Source: Sipunculus nudus
Taxonomy: Eukaryota > Annelida > Sipuncula > Golfingiida > Sipunculidae
Assembly (NCBI GenBank): GCA_026874595.1
Contig: CM049306.1
Location: 79,324,142 to 79,388,141 of the forward strand
DNA length: 64,000 nucleotides
Direction of reading: 5' to 3'
How positions within the stretch are numbered: the first letter of the stretch is position 1; the number at the start of each line of letters is the position of its first letter. Shown in pieces: positions 25,313 through 36,891 of the stretch. The notes beneath the pieces are model-generated. The model did not search any database. It was not told the origin of the DNA and worked only from the letters and a program-made list of their open reading frames with translations. A program made the translations under genes and the position numbers.

Positions 25313-25622
25313 GAGAGTCATGATTTTTGTTGTTCAGATGTTTACATTGTAGTTATTGAAATATTAAGTGGTTTTAAGATGTGAAACAATTTACATGTTG
25401 TTTTTTTACTGAATTTATTTCAATATTATTTGGTAAATTTGAAACACCTGTCGAATAAACAGAACATTTGTATTTGCGTCTTGTGATTTTATTTTATACC
25501 ATCCGTATATTGTGCCTCTTTCGTTAAATATGCAGCTTCAAAATGAGTTTCACATTTAAAGGAAGTGAACCGTACTTCATACAAGTGAGAGCTATATTGT
25601 TAAATTAGAAAACACTCACTGA

Positions 25623-25674
<52 letters not shown>

Positions 25675-25762
25675 CACAAATAAAGAACGTACTAATAAAC
25701 TATTTACCATCTCAAGTACCGCGATCGAAAGTGTTTTTAAAGAGTCCTCTTTCTCTTCCGTG

Positions 25763-25799
<37 letters not shown>

Positions 25800-27281
25800 C
25801 TACCGACATGAAATACTAGCAGTATAATAAATTTATCTAAAATCTGTCAAATATTGATATATATTCCCTTCTCTTATATACTTTATATAGAAAGTTTTGT
25901 TGAAAAAGGTCCGTATTAAACAGTTTTTAAAATGCCATTACTACATATTAAACGAAAGAGACTCATTAAGAATTACCGTTTTATTAAAGTTAACCTTTTG
26001 ACAGGGATGGAAAGAACTGAAAACTCCTGGTAAATGTATCCGTGTATATCTCAGAAAATATGAAAATGTTGAAGAGTCTCTACACATATGACCTTTAAAA
26101 ATATATACCAAGCACTGGATGACAGCAATAATGCGAATCATCAGCCTTATTTACACTCAAAATCTAAACGCTCTATAGATCCCCAAACGCCTTTTAAACA
26201 GATCTGGGCCGAGAGCGCTAGGTTTCGGTTTGGAGCGGTCTGAACTAGTTACACCAGGCAGTTTTACGTGGGTCTAGATTCTAACGCACTATAGACTGCG
26301 GTTGGAGCGCGCTGAATTTCGTGTGAATAGAACTGGAGCGAACGTGTTACATCTAAAGTGCTCTGGATCTTGATCCGTCCAGCACTGCCCACTCTTACTA
26401 ATAGATTAAGCACTTAAGCAGTTTAGTTTAGCATCGAGCAGGATTTCCAAATGTAAAGGAAAAAGGCAAGATTTTGACCGTTGCACCAACGGTCTACTGT
26501 AATAGCTTAGAGCGGCTTAAGCGGTCACATGGCACAGTGTAAAACAAGATAAAAATGGCTCGACCTAGATTTGGTTATCTTAGGCATATGAAACAAAGTG
26601 TTATTTGTAAGAATAATTAGTTACCTGGTCTGTGGCGCCAGCAACATGTCCAGTGCATGGACAGGCGATTAAAAGTTGTTACTGTAGTTTTGGTGATATC
26701 TCAGACCACTGGTTATTGAATCCCAAGACAAAGTCGGGGAAACAATGATTTCTGCACGGTCCCGCCGCTGAAAAAATATTTCATGAGCAAGACAACTAAA
26801 AAATTAGTTCACGGATCTGTGTCAAACTTAACATGTTCATGTGTATGATTGGGAGGACAGAGCCTTTTTTCAAATGAGGCCATGACCTTTACTATGAAAG
26901 TCCCGTTGACCTTGAATAGGTCCATTTTTTTGTGAAAATCACAAAAAATCTTGAATATCTCAAGAAAAATATCATGTATTGGTCCAAACATCAGGGTGAT
27001 CGAAGATCTTGGATATTTTGTCTTTCACGAAACACTGGTGGTGTCATCTATGATGGCAATGTCCCCTGGACCATGCGGGGGGCTTAAACTGACCTCGCCA
27101 CTGGCCTTAGGTGTTTTTTAAATTTCAAATGTTGGCATGAATGCCACCGGCCTGAATAAAGCGCAGATCTTGCACAGCACAACATTGTAGAAAAATTAGT
27201 GACCTTGACTAAAACGCAGTCACAGACCTGTTGATATTTACGAATATTTGATATTCTTGGTGAATAGTTGTTGGACTAATC
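24725..27281. other. Intergenic DNA with microsatellites, no gene
   Basis: Holds a CT run at about 25263-25311 and AT runs at about 25627-25672 and 25763-25797. A stretch near 26,170-26,530 has several GAGCG-type words on both strands and may be an old element, but I could not define ends. No coding frame is supported. Confidence 0.5.
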
Positions 27282-27284
27282 TAA

Positions 27285-29290
27285 AGGGGTGAACACACCA
27301 AGGCCGACACGCATCTCGACACAGCGCGACGCAGGCCGACACAGAAATTAGGCGACACACACCGACCCTTGGTTGTGTCGGTTTGCGTCGCCTAGTGTGT
27401 CGTGAAGTGTGTCGTGCAGCCAAAATAACAAACCAATTGACCGACACACCCGCGACACACAATGGGGTTCATGACACGGAGATTATCACGTGTTGGCCGG
27501 AAGTTGACCTTTTTAGATTATCTGTTGCAAGTGTTTAGCAATAAAGCTGTAGCCACTTTATATTTCATATTTTGAATTTTAAGACTTAAACAAGACAAAG
27601 GCTCAGATGACAATCGGGCGCGTTTGAGCGATACTCACATGAGCCGTGATTTTCAGGATATTGGGGGGGGGGGGGAGGGGGCAATCCACCGAGTTCGGGC
27701 AAAAGCACCGTTCATGATAATGAGGACAGTATAGCCACCAGCCAGAATATAAAAACTTTCGTCAATATCATTTTCCAACACATAATATGGAATGTATAAT
27801 TGGAGAATAAAAAGTATTTTTGCTTAGTTTTCATTATTTGTTTGAACATTCACGATATCCTAAATTTCTTATTATGAGATGCGCAATTGAAAGAGAATTG
27901 ATATAAATATTAAAAACAAGAAACTGAAAATATGATCTCGAAATCGTTAAGTACAAAAGTACGCGTTTTATTCCGCTAAAAGAGAAGGGGACACATGAAA
28001 TATACCCCCCCCCCCCCCCCCCAACACCACGAGGCCCATGATGACTGACGTTCCTGACGTCGATGACATCGATACTTTATATTAAATGTTGCTATTATTC
28101 AATTAAATATTTATTTATTTTTTAATTTTGTGATCACAGTAGGGCATGTTTATGGGTTTATAATTTCACTATTCACCATTACTTGAATCAAGTGTTAGCG
28201 CAACAATTTCCCCAGGTGGTTATATACCGGCCAAAGCTCCGTTTGACTAATGCTTTGAATGATCAATGTCTTGAGGGAGGAGTAAATGTTCAACAACTGT
28301 ATACTATCATGATATGGAAAAAGCGTTTGATTTTCCAGACCGAATATAAATTAATGATGGGAAAGGGGGGGGAGGGTGCAAAGGGCTTAAACAAGATCGT
28401 TGTTTAAATTTTCAGTAGTCTATCCGGTAAATGAGGTTAAGGCAACGGGGTCTGGAAAAGTTTGTACTCCACATATTACGTATTTCAAGCCTTTTATCAA
28501 ACGACAAACTTGGCTCATCCCGTGGTATGAGATTATATCCACCCTAAAGAGGAAGAGCAGCCCCTGTGGTTTTGCTCAGGTTTTTTTTTTTTTTTTAAAG
28601 GACCTGCTTTAAAGGACCTCCTTTAAAGCTTTTTATCAGTGTTTTTATTAACTGATTTGGTGTTTTTTATTTATTCAATATCAAGTATAAATGCAGAATA
28701 TAGTGAATATACTGTTTATTAAAAAAATAAGAAACATTATATATTCAGAACTTTTATGCAAAAATGATATACAAAGAAAAAATGGAGCGTATCGTCAATA
28801 CATATCGGATATCGAATTGAGTGTATTGCAATACGTATTGTACCTAAATAGGCAGACCGATACGCAGTCCTGGGCAGGACCGATGCAAGACAACAGAAAA
28901 AACAGAAAATGGTCTCCTGATCGGCTGGAAGTGACCTTGACATTGACCCACTCACTCCACGTAGTGCTGCGTATCGGTATGTGCCGTGAAAAGTGTGTCG
29001 CACGGCCAGTTCCACTGCACGATCCGTGTCGAGTTGTGTCGAGAAGAAACCGACGCAACCCGACACGCGTTTTCATCGCACGACAAATCGAACATGTTCG
29101 ATCGTGTCGCAAAGGCCGCGATGCAAAGCCGACACGCTTCTTGTGTCGTGTGCTTCTCCACGATGTGTCGTGTGAGCTGGTCCACTGCCACGACACAGGC
29201 GGACGTCGCGACACACTGGACGTCATCTGTGTCGTAAAGCGTGTCGAGAGACGTGTCGGGACGCGTTTCGGCTTTGGTTGGTTCACCCCT
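27285..29290. mobile_element. Non-autonomous TIR element with GTGTCG-rich ends (2,006 bp)
   Basis: The left end AGGGGTGAACACACCAAGG and the right end (reverse-complemented, AGGGGTGAACCAACCAAAG) match at most positions, and the similarity continues into a GCCGAMACGC stretch. Flanks carry TAA on both sides (27282-27284 and 29291-29293), consistent with the 3-bp TWA target sites of PIF/Harbinger elements. The hexamer GTGTCG or its complement CGACAC occurs about 9 times in the left ~170 bp and about 13 times in the right ~290 bp. No transposase frame is seen; the 200-codon frame at 28691-29293 runs into the right terminus and is an artefact of the repeats. Confidence 0.8.
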
Positions 29291-29310
29291 TAAGTTAGCA
29301 GGCTAATCCT

Positions 29311-29500
29311 GACAGAGCTGCAGTCACTCTGATCTTTACTTGACAAGCAACTGCTAAATAGTCAGACTGACTAACCTGCAGTCACTGCGATCCTTACTTG
29401 ACGAGCAAATCCTACATAGTCAGATTGACTAACCTGCAGTCACAGTAATCCTTACTCAACGAGCAAATGCTAGATAGTCACAGTGATTAGCCTGCAGTTA
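29311..29500 (+). repeat. 58-bp tandem repeat, ~3 copies
   Basis: CTGCAGT starts at 29318, 29376, 29434 and 29492, an exact 58-bp period. Units share TTACTTGACGAGCAAAT-like and ATAGTCAGA-like segments. It abuts the right end of the GTGTCG-rich element. Confidence 0.9.
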
Positions 29501-31270
29501 AGATGATTTACTTAGTTCAAAGGCCAGGAATATAATCAACCAAAGATGCTCCATACTACCTGTCATATGTGTTTTTTAGTTCTCCAGGCTCGCCTAAGGT
29601 AGACTATGCACAGTGTTGCAATTGGAAGGATTCAGTTGCAAATAACTCGCTCTCCTGGGATATGCAGGATAAATTTAAAGACATCACAGGTTATAAGAAA
29701 CACGAAGACTCTTGGGCCGGATTTAATCGTTTTTGAGAAAAGGGTGCAAAGAACATTTGTATATGTAGTCAAATATTCAGCCAGAGAGTTAAACAAATTC
29801 ATCAGAACAGGATGTAATGTATGACATGTACTGAGCGCACTGAACGATGCTGCCCCCTATCGACAGCCTGGAAACCTATTTCAGAATAAAGCCCCACAAT
29901 TTATCAGTCTCCCACCATGCTCAAGCTATCTTTAAGAAATTATGTGTTTGTATGTGTGTGGATATGTGCGCGCGTGGGGGGGGGGGGGGGGGATTGCAAA
30001 ATTTGGTGCTAGGGTTCGGGTAACCAATAGCTATTATTTATTTATTTATTTTATTGGTCCAGACGAGGGTCTTTATCTCTAATCTCAGTCTGTGACAGCA
30101 AGCCGTGCATGTCAGGTGACTTGGATTTTTTAACTATCTAAAATGTTATGATAAATATTATTTGCATGGGTCTCTTACCGGGTTCCGGCACTCAAACCAA
30201 ATACAATGTGTTGGCAAAGTGGAGGATTTGTATCTCATATCTCAGAGTCTGTTACAGCAAACCATGCATATCACTTTGAGGAAATTTAATTTTCCATGAA
30301 TATTTTCTGCAAAGATCTCTCACCTGCACCCTGCCCAAAACGGGGTTCAAAATGAGGCAATATATACGGTAATACCAATTATCTTAATTCATTATGTAAG
30401 TCAACTTGAGAGCTTTTCTCTCTAATCTCAAGCGTAGGATAAGTAAATTAGGAAATGCATATATATCACGTGACTGCAGTGGATTTCAATATGGCTTTTC
30501 GTTGTTAGACATCACACAGGATAGGTATATCAGTAAAAATCTCAAATTTGAAGAAAAAAAGTTAAATTTTAGTATGAGCAGATAGCTTTTTGCAAAAAGT
30601 ATTTAATGCAATTTGAATGTTTTCAATGTGTTCATTAGAACCAAAGTTATTGGGGAATAAATGTGAAAATAACAGGGAATGTGTACACAGATTTGAGCAC
30701 CATAACTGTGTCCACTGGTCCAGGGCCAAGCAGCAGCCTAATCAGCAAGGGCTGGCCAGCCTGGGCATGACTCAAGTGCAATTAGCCCCGATCTCTGTCA
30801 GCTGTCCTCTGATTGGCTAATTAGACCCACTTGTGGGATTGGAATAGAGATTTAATTAATGATTTAATTGTGAGCCATTAATACAATAAAATAAACAATA
30901 TTTTTATTATTTAATATATTAATTTTTATAATATTGATTTTTGTTCTGGTTCTACTGCTTTCAAGTTATCCAAAATTCTCTGCAAGTATCAGGTATCAAA
31001 AGAAAGATCACAGTAGAGCATATTATTTGTTTTATGTAATTCTTTATAACTAATATATATTGTTTGTTAGCACGAACATTTATTTTTTATTTGATTTAAA
31101 TATTAAAATATATTTAATTATTAAAATAAATTATTTATATTTATATATTTGTATCATACTGTATTATATTATATTACATTATATACAAAACAAGATCTTT
31201 AGTATCTTTGAAATCTGTTGCTGTCTTAAACGAAATATGACAGGACAGTAATAATAACAATTATCAATAC
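29501..31270. other. Intergenic DNA, no gene
   Basis: Contains a poly(G) run near 29,977-29,992 and two weakly similar passages near 30,060-30,130 and 30,220-30,280 (shared phrase ATCTCAGWSTGT, then ACAGCAARCC). From 30,850 to 31,200 it is strongly AT-rich. No supported coding frame. Confidence 0.5.
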
Positions 31271-31272
31271 TG

Positions 31273-33300
31273 TGCAAGAAGCGGATCCAGGTAGGGAGGG
31301 GTACAGGGGGTCCGGACTACCACCCATGCTTAAGTCCGTCACTGCCAGCAGGGTTTATTCATCATGCACAATTGACCCTAACCCTTCGCGAAGGTTGATA
31401 CAAGGGAAGGTACACGGATGCGGCATATTTTCAAATGCGCCTTCGCGACCATATCGCCATCTGTCGGTGTCCTCTATAATCATATTAACATGACTAAAGG
31501 ATGCGGTGACGTGTGAAATGTGTCCCGGGTCCTGGTGGTACTTACTTTTCCTCATCGAGTGATATATGAATCTGTCTCCATCCTTACAAATACACAACAA
31601 CAGAAGAGCCAGGTCATAATCCATGAACTTCCAATCTCTCACGGACTTCCTGGAAGAACATTTCAAGGAAGTTCGGAAGAATGCAACATGCAAAAGTAAA
31701 ACCAGAATGAGTCGATGTGATCGGAGATGAAATATTGTCTTTATTTGTCACAGACCTAAAAGGAGCATCACACTTGTATATTGTCCGACTCAGGAGCGCA
31801 AATGAAAAAATGTCCCCAGGTCTCGAAACGGGGGGGGGGGGGGGGGGTCCAGGTCGATCAATTTTGTCTGAAGCCCTTAAAAAGGTTACGGCGGATGACC
31901 CCCCCCCCCCCCCCCGATCTGCATCTGAAGTGTTCTGATTTTCTGGATTGCAAATCATCAGCTTTACTGCTGAATGATGCTGGATCCCATGAGAACAGTA
32001 GCTTCCGCAACATCATGCCAATAGCCGACTAAGTTTTTAGGATTTGCCGATTTCATCCTCACGTGAGAGTTTATATCCGAGCAGGTAGATCGGCTGATGA
32101 AAGAGGAGGCAGCTGAAACAGTTTTTTTTCAGGACTCTTTGGAATAAAAGATATAAAGCCTTTGAAGATTCCTTGATATATTTGAATCTATAGTGGTGGC
32201 ACTCTTAGAAATAAGTCTGAGTGGATAGGGCAGTGCAAAGTCTGCCGGCAGATGAAAAAAATATCCTTAATTGTATCAGAAGAAAATATATTTTTTTTAT
32301 CAGATCACTACAAACAAATTGATGGGATACTTGAATTTTCTATCAGCACAGTTAGAGTGTCGAAATGTGGATGTCGATAACGGCTTTGGTATGATCAACA
32401 CTGTACAGACAACTCTCAAAGAGATACTGATAGAGGTTGATAATAATTACAAGCACTGGTTTGATGAGAGATAAATGTCTAGTAAAGTATGCCGAGGACT
32501 GTACGGCGACAAACACTGTGTGTAAATGTACCTGCGTTTTGTCCAGCGCAATACATATTTAATGTAAGGATTCCCCTCTTAGACCATGTTCTAACAGAAT
32601 TCAAAACGATTTACCGCAATGAAAAAAAAAAACAAGCAGTGTTGGCCATGAAATTGATATCAAATATAAAGGCCAAATGGTCCGCAAAACCACGTCACCC
32701 ACTTTATTCCGGACCTTCAGGCGCAGCCAGCATAGATCAGAAGCTTCGTCCCTGGAACCTAGATCCCGCAGCTAAAGACGTGAGCATATAGTACAAGGTG
32801 CCCTTAACGTCAAATCAGTCTTATTATCCAAAGCTGCATCGAGTTTTGCCATTTCTTTCCTTACAAATAGTGTTTCCGCTTACAGGTTGTGAATCTAAAC
32901 GTAGTTTCAGCCAGTTTGGTCAACATGCTTGCAACAGGTTAACGGGAAAAAAAATACCCAGCGGAAGAAAGAGGGAATGATCATGGAAAACATATTTAAG
33001 AAAGTCTGAACTCAGTACCTATGAAGGAATAAACTCTTCTGAAATAAAATGACTAAATAAAAATGTTCGTCTGAAAACTGTACTTACAGCGTACAATTCA
33101 CTCACCTTCTTTAAATGAAGTACTTTATTTCAGAAGGCCTGATGCAGAAAAAAGTTTTATCAATGGTAATGTGTTTACGTCAACATGATACACAGCAAGG
33201 GTGTGTTGGATGGTGGGAGGTTTCAAAAGGTCTATGGACACCCCTCCCCCCCCCCCCCCCCCCCCCCGCCGTCACTAAATTCTCAATTCGGCTCTTTGCA
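31273..33300. mobile_element. Probable degenerate hAT element carrying the broken transposase
   Basis: The left edge near 31,271 reads TGCAAGAAGCGGATCCAGG. A weakly complementary stretch near 33,280-33,300 reads, reversed, TGCAAAGAGCCGAATTGAG. These could be worn terminal repeats around the transposase remnant. No target duplication is visible and several poly(C)/poly(G) runs interrupt the interior, so the borders are tentative. Confidence 0.35.
32271..32983 (+). pseudogene. Broken hAT-family transposase (C-terminal part)
   Basis: Three adjacent frames read like the C-terminal half of a hAT transposase of the DUF4371/ZMYM1-like type. The first frame (32271-32474) ends in a segment resembling the region before the dimerisation domain. 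A frame change follows. The next frame starts at 32489 and contains RRQTLCVNVP followed by IPLLDHVLTEF, a pattern characteristic of this group. An in-frame TAG at 32789-32791 interrupts it, and the same frame then continues with YYPKLHRVLPF and GCESKRSFSQF, matching the hAT C-terminal dimerisation motif. At least one frameshift and one stop make it non-functional. The N-terminal part and catalytic residues upstream were not recognised. Confidence 0.7.
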
Positions 33301-33839
33301 TCACACTTTACCATACATCCACCAGGTAGAGAGGTATTGTTTTCAACACTTCGGTAGTCAGTTATTTGGAAATTAGTTTGTTTGCCAGCAACATTAATCA
33401 GAGAGTTATTGGCGGATTTGACGAATATAATTTCACTGTTAGGCATCGCGCCCAAGATACAAATCATTAAAATTGGAAGAAATCAGGACACCATAATCTG
33501 TTTGAAATAAAATGGTATAATTAAATTTGGAAAAACAAGTAAAAAATGAAAAAAAAATAATACAGAATGAACTTAATGTGTGCAAAAATGACACTGTACA
33601 TTCAGACAGTTTAGTTTCATTTCAAGAGTACTAATTCCCATTAATTTGACTTGATTTAGTATTATTTATATGTATCAGGAATGTCACAGTTTGAGTATAA
33701 AACTAAATTGTATACAATATTTTATATCACCTAGTAGTGATTTTCGCACTTTAGCGCTACAAAAAGCGTAAAGACAAAAATGACGATGGATTGCTTATCC
33801 ACTGAAGACAAATGTAGAAATATTTAATCTTTAGCTAAG
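33301..33839. other. Short AT-rich spacer
   Basis: No coding frame or repeat recognised between the hAT remnant and the next TIR element. Confidence 0.5.
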
Positions 33840-36538
33840 CTGACTGTACGTCACCTGAGCTATTGCGATCACCCTTTGTCAGTGGTCCGTCCAGTTGTCC
33901 GCCCGCCTATCCATTAATTTGACACAAATCGTAACCGTTAGACCTAGAAAATTCTAACTGTACTCCTAGGGAGGTCCATGTAAAATCTTCTTGGAGTCTT
34001 GAAATCAGATCTCTGTTACCCATATCCTCCCGAGGTATGGAGCTCGTAAGAACCCCCAAGATTAATTTAAATTTTGATACAAAAGCCTCAGAATCTGAAT
34101 AACTTAAGCATTGATCGTCATGATTATTTGCATGCATGGTGATCATAGAATGTTTCAACAGTTCCTGCAAACTGGTGCGCCACCTGTTTTTTTTTTCGAC
34201 TTTTTGCGCATTTTTTTAAATTTTTAGATCAAATGACTTGATCATCTGTTTACAGAGCACACATTGTCATAGAATCCTCTTACTTGACATACTGGGAGAA
34301 CCATGAAAAATCTCTACAGAAACCTGAAATAGGTCTCTGTTACCAATATCCTGCTCGTAAATACCCCCCCCCCCCAGAATAATTAAAAAAAGCTCCAGTA
34401 TCTGAATAACTAATGCATTGATTGCCATGATTCTTTGCATGCATAGTGATCATGACGTGTTTCATCAGTTTCTGTAGACTTGTGGCGCCACCTGTATTTT
34501 TCGAATTTTTACGCATTTTTTTCTGTATTTTTGAGACCTTCAAATGAAGTGATCGTCCGTTAACATGGCCCAAATTGTAACCGTTAGACCTAGAATCTTC
34601 TAACTTGACATCCTGGGAGGTCCGTAAAAAATCTCTTTTGAAACCTGAAATTACGTCTCTGTTACCCATATCCTCTCTAGCTATTCGTCTCATATGTACC
34701 CCCCCCCCCCAGAATAATTAAAAAATTTATACAAAAGCTCCAGTATCTGTATAACCAATTCACTTATCGCCATTTTTCTTTGCATGTATATTGATCATGG
34801 GGTGTTACATCAGTTCCTGTACACTGGTGGTGCCACCTGTATTTCTTGGTCTATTTTCGAGACCTTCAAATGAAGCGGTCATTTGGTAACAGGACACAAG
34901 TCGTAACCAATTGACCTAGAAAATTCTAACTAGATATCCTTCGAGTTTCTAGGCAACTCTCCTTGGAAACCTGAAATTAGGTCATAATGACCTATATTTA
35001 ACGAATTACGGGCTGAAAACTTGATTTTTAAGCACTCAGTGAGTCAGATAGGGCACATATTGTTTCCATTTGGCCTAGAATCTTGTAACCTGACTTTCAG
35101 GGAGGCCCATAAAAATATCCTTGGACACCTGAAATAAATTCATTGTGACCTATTTTCTGTGAAAGAACATAATTTTAACCCTCTATTAGTCAGATGGGCA
35201 GACCTTGTAGCAGCTGGATGAAGCATTAGGTCACTGTAACCTACCGGTATATCTAAGGTCTATTTGCAAAATGCATGATTTTAAGCACTCTAGAGTCATT
35301 TTACCCATTGTTCAAGGAACCAGCTGAGCGTCATCGCCTATAGGCCACCTGTTTATGCATTACAACGGCGAGTTCAGTTTTGTTATACTGCCAGCAACCC
35401 GACCTCGCAACAAGTGACCCGTTGGTCATGACATTCAGCTGATAAGAACAGTCTATAATGTTGAAATGTTAAAGTGCTAAAAGCACAAAAGTACACATTA
35501 CTCGCACAAGATAGGTCACAGTGGCCAAAATTATGGTATGCGCCAATATTTACCAAAGACCTATCTGGATATTAGGTTAAAGAAATAATTTCTAGGTCAA
35601 GCGGTAATGATTTATGCCCTGTTAACTCCTGGCCAGCTGTAATTTCTTATTACATAAACATACAATAAAGATATGCGTGAAAATATGGAAAATGTATCCG
35701 CTAGACCAAGAATCATCTTACATCACACCCATGGACTTCCATAAAAGAATCTACTTGGAAACCTGAAATAAGGTCACTGTGGCTTAAATCCTATGAGCTA
35801 TGTACATCCAGGGAGGTCCTAGGCAAATCTCCTTGGAAGCCTGAAATTAGGTCATAGTGACCCAAGTTTTGTGAACTACAGGCCAAAAATATGATTTTGA
35901 GCATCACTCAGTCAGACCGGGCACAAATTGTATCCGCTAGCCCTATAATCTTCTAACGCTATACCCATGGAGGTCCATTAAAAATCTCCTTCGAAACGTG
36001 AAATTAGGTCACTGTGACCTAAATCTTTTGAGCTATGGAGCTCGAAAGTACTCTCCAGAATATTTAAAAATGTGATACAAAAGCTCCAGTATCTGAATAA
36101 CTAATGCATTAATTGCAATTATTCTTTTCATGAATATTGATTTTTTTTTAATTTTTTTTTGGGTAAAGGTAACCGCCTCCATTTTTTAATGCTTACTTAA
36201 CTACATATGTGTACATCTGCAGAATTCCAATCTGGCTTCGTACTACGTGACAGGGCAGTATCACATGCTTCCTCTCATTTTATATCCTTGCGTTAACCAG
36301 GCAGGTGACTACTGCACCTGCGGACCCTGGGTGCGTAATCATCCCCATTATTGGGTCATACTACCGAGACCCCGAAAGGCGCACTCGTTTGCGAGTGAAA
36401 TGCGGCCGTTGGGCCGTTGTTAAAATATCGCATGGATCTGTCTGAAATGTGGCAGGCCTATTTATCATAGATAGCCCTTTCAACTGTGGAAGACTGGTGG
36501 CGCCATCTACATTTTCTTTTTTTTTATTACGCATTATA

Positions 36539-36574
<36 letters not shown>

Positions 36575-36780
36575 TTGTACTCAGAAATCACAGCTGGCCA
36601 ACAGTTATCAAGGCACAAATCGTAACTGCTGATGCAAAAACGTTGCAAGACCCTGCGAGGAAATTGATATTAAATAAAATGATTATAGGTCGAACGGTTA
36701 CAATTTGTGACTTTTCGAGCGGACGGACGGACGACGGACAAATGATGATCGCTTAAGCTCAGATGACCATAGTTAATCTG
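33840..36780. mobile_element. TIR element filled with ~320-bp diverged repeats
   Basis: The left terminus (about 33,858-33,900, CACCTGAGCTATTGCGATCA then GGTCCGTCC) and the right terminus (about 36,722-36,765, reverse complement) agree at about 35 of 43 positions. Such ends with GTCCGTCC repeats are common in invertebrate genomes. Between them, a repeat of about 320 bp is marked by GTAACCGTTAGACCTAG-like phrases near 33,931, 34,577 and 34,897, GGTGGCGCCACC-like palindromes near 34,490 and 36,500, and CTCCAGTATCTGAATAAC-like phrases. No transposase frame. The left edge of the 11-kb duplication lies inside this element. Confidence 0.6.
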
Positions 36781-36862
36781 AGATAAAAACCGGGGAAAAA
36801 CTGTGAGTATTTAAGAAATCTTTCTTTCACTGGGCATATCAATTATTCAGTAGAACTTCTGT

Positions 36863-36891
36863 TTAAGGCCACTCTTGGGAAGTGGCCTTAA
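36863..36891. repeat. Perfect 11-bp stem hairpin (copy A)
   Basis: Arms TTAAGGCCACT and AGTGGCCTTAA surround a 7-base loop. The same structure is at 47578-47606 in copy B. It lies just outside the right end of the TIR element. Its role is unknown. Confidence 0.8.

Noticed and set aside
28691-29293. 200-codon plus-strand frame and 163-codon minus-strand frame
   Set aside because: Both run through the GTGTCG-rich transposon terminus, which lacks stop codons because of its composition. No domain is visible.
36139-36440. Possible minus-strand SINE ending in a poly(T) tract
   Set aside because: A poly(T) start and a block shared with copy B are present, but I found no convincing pol III A and B boxes and no flanking target duplication.
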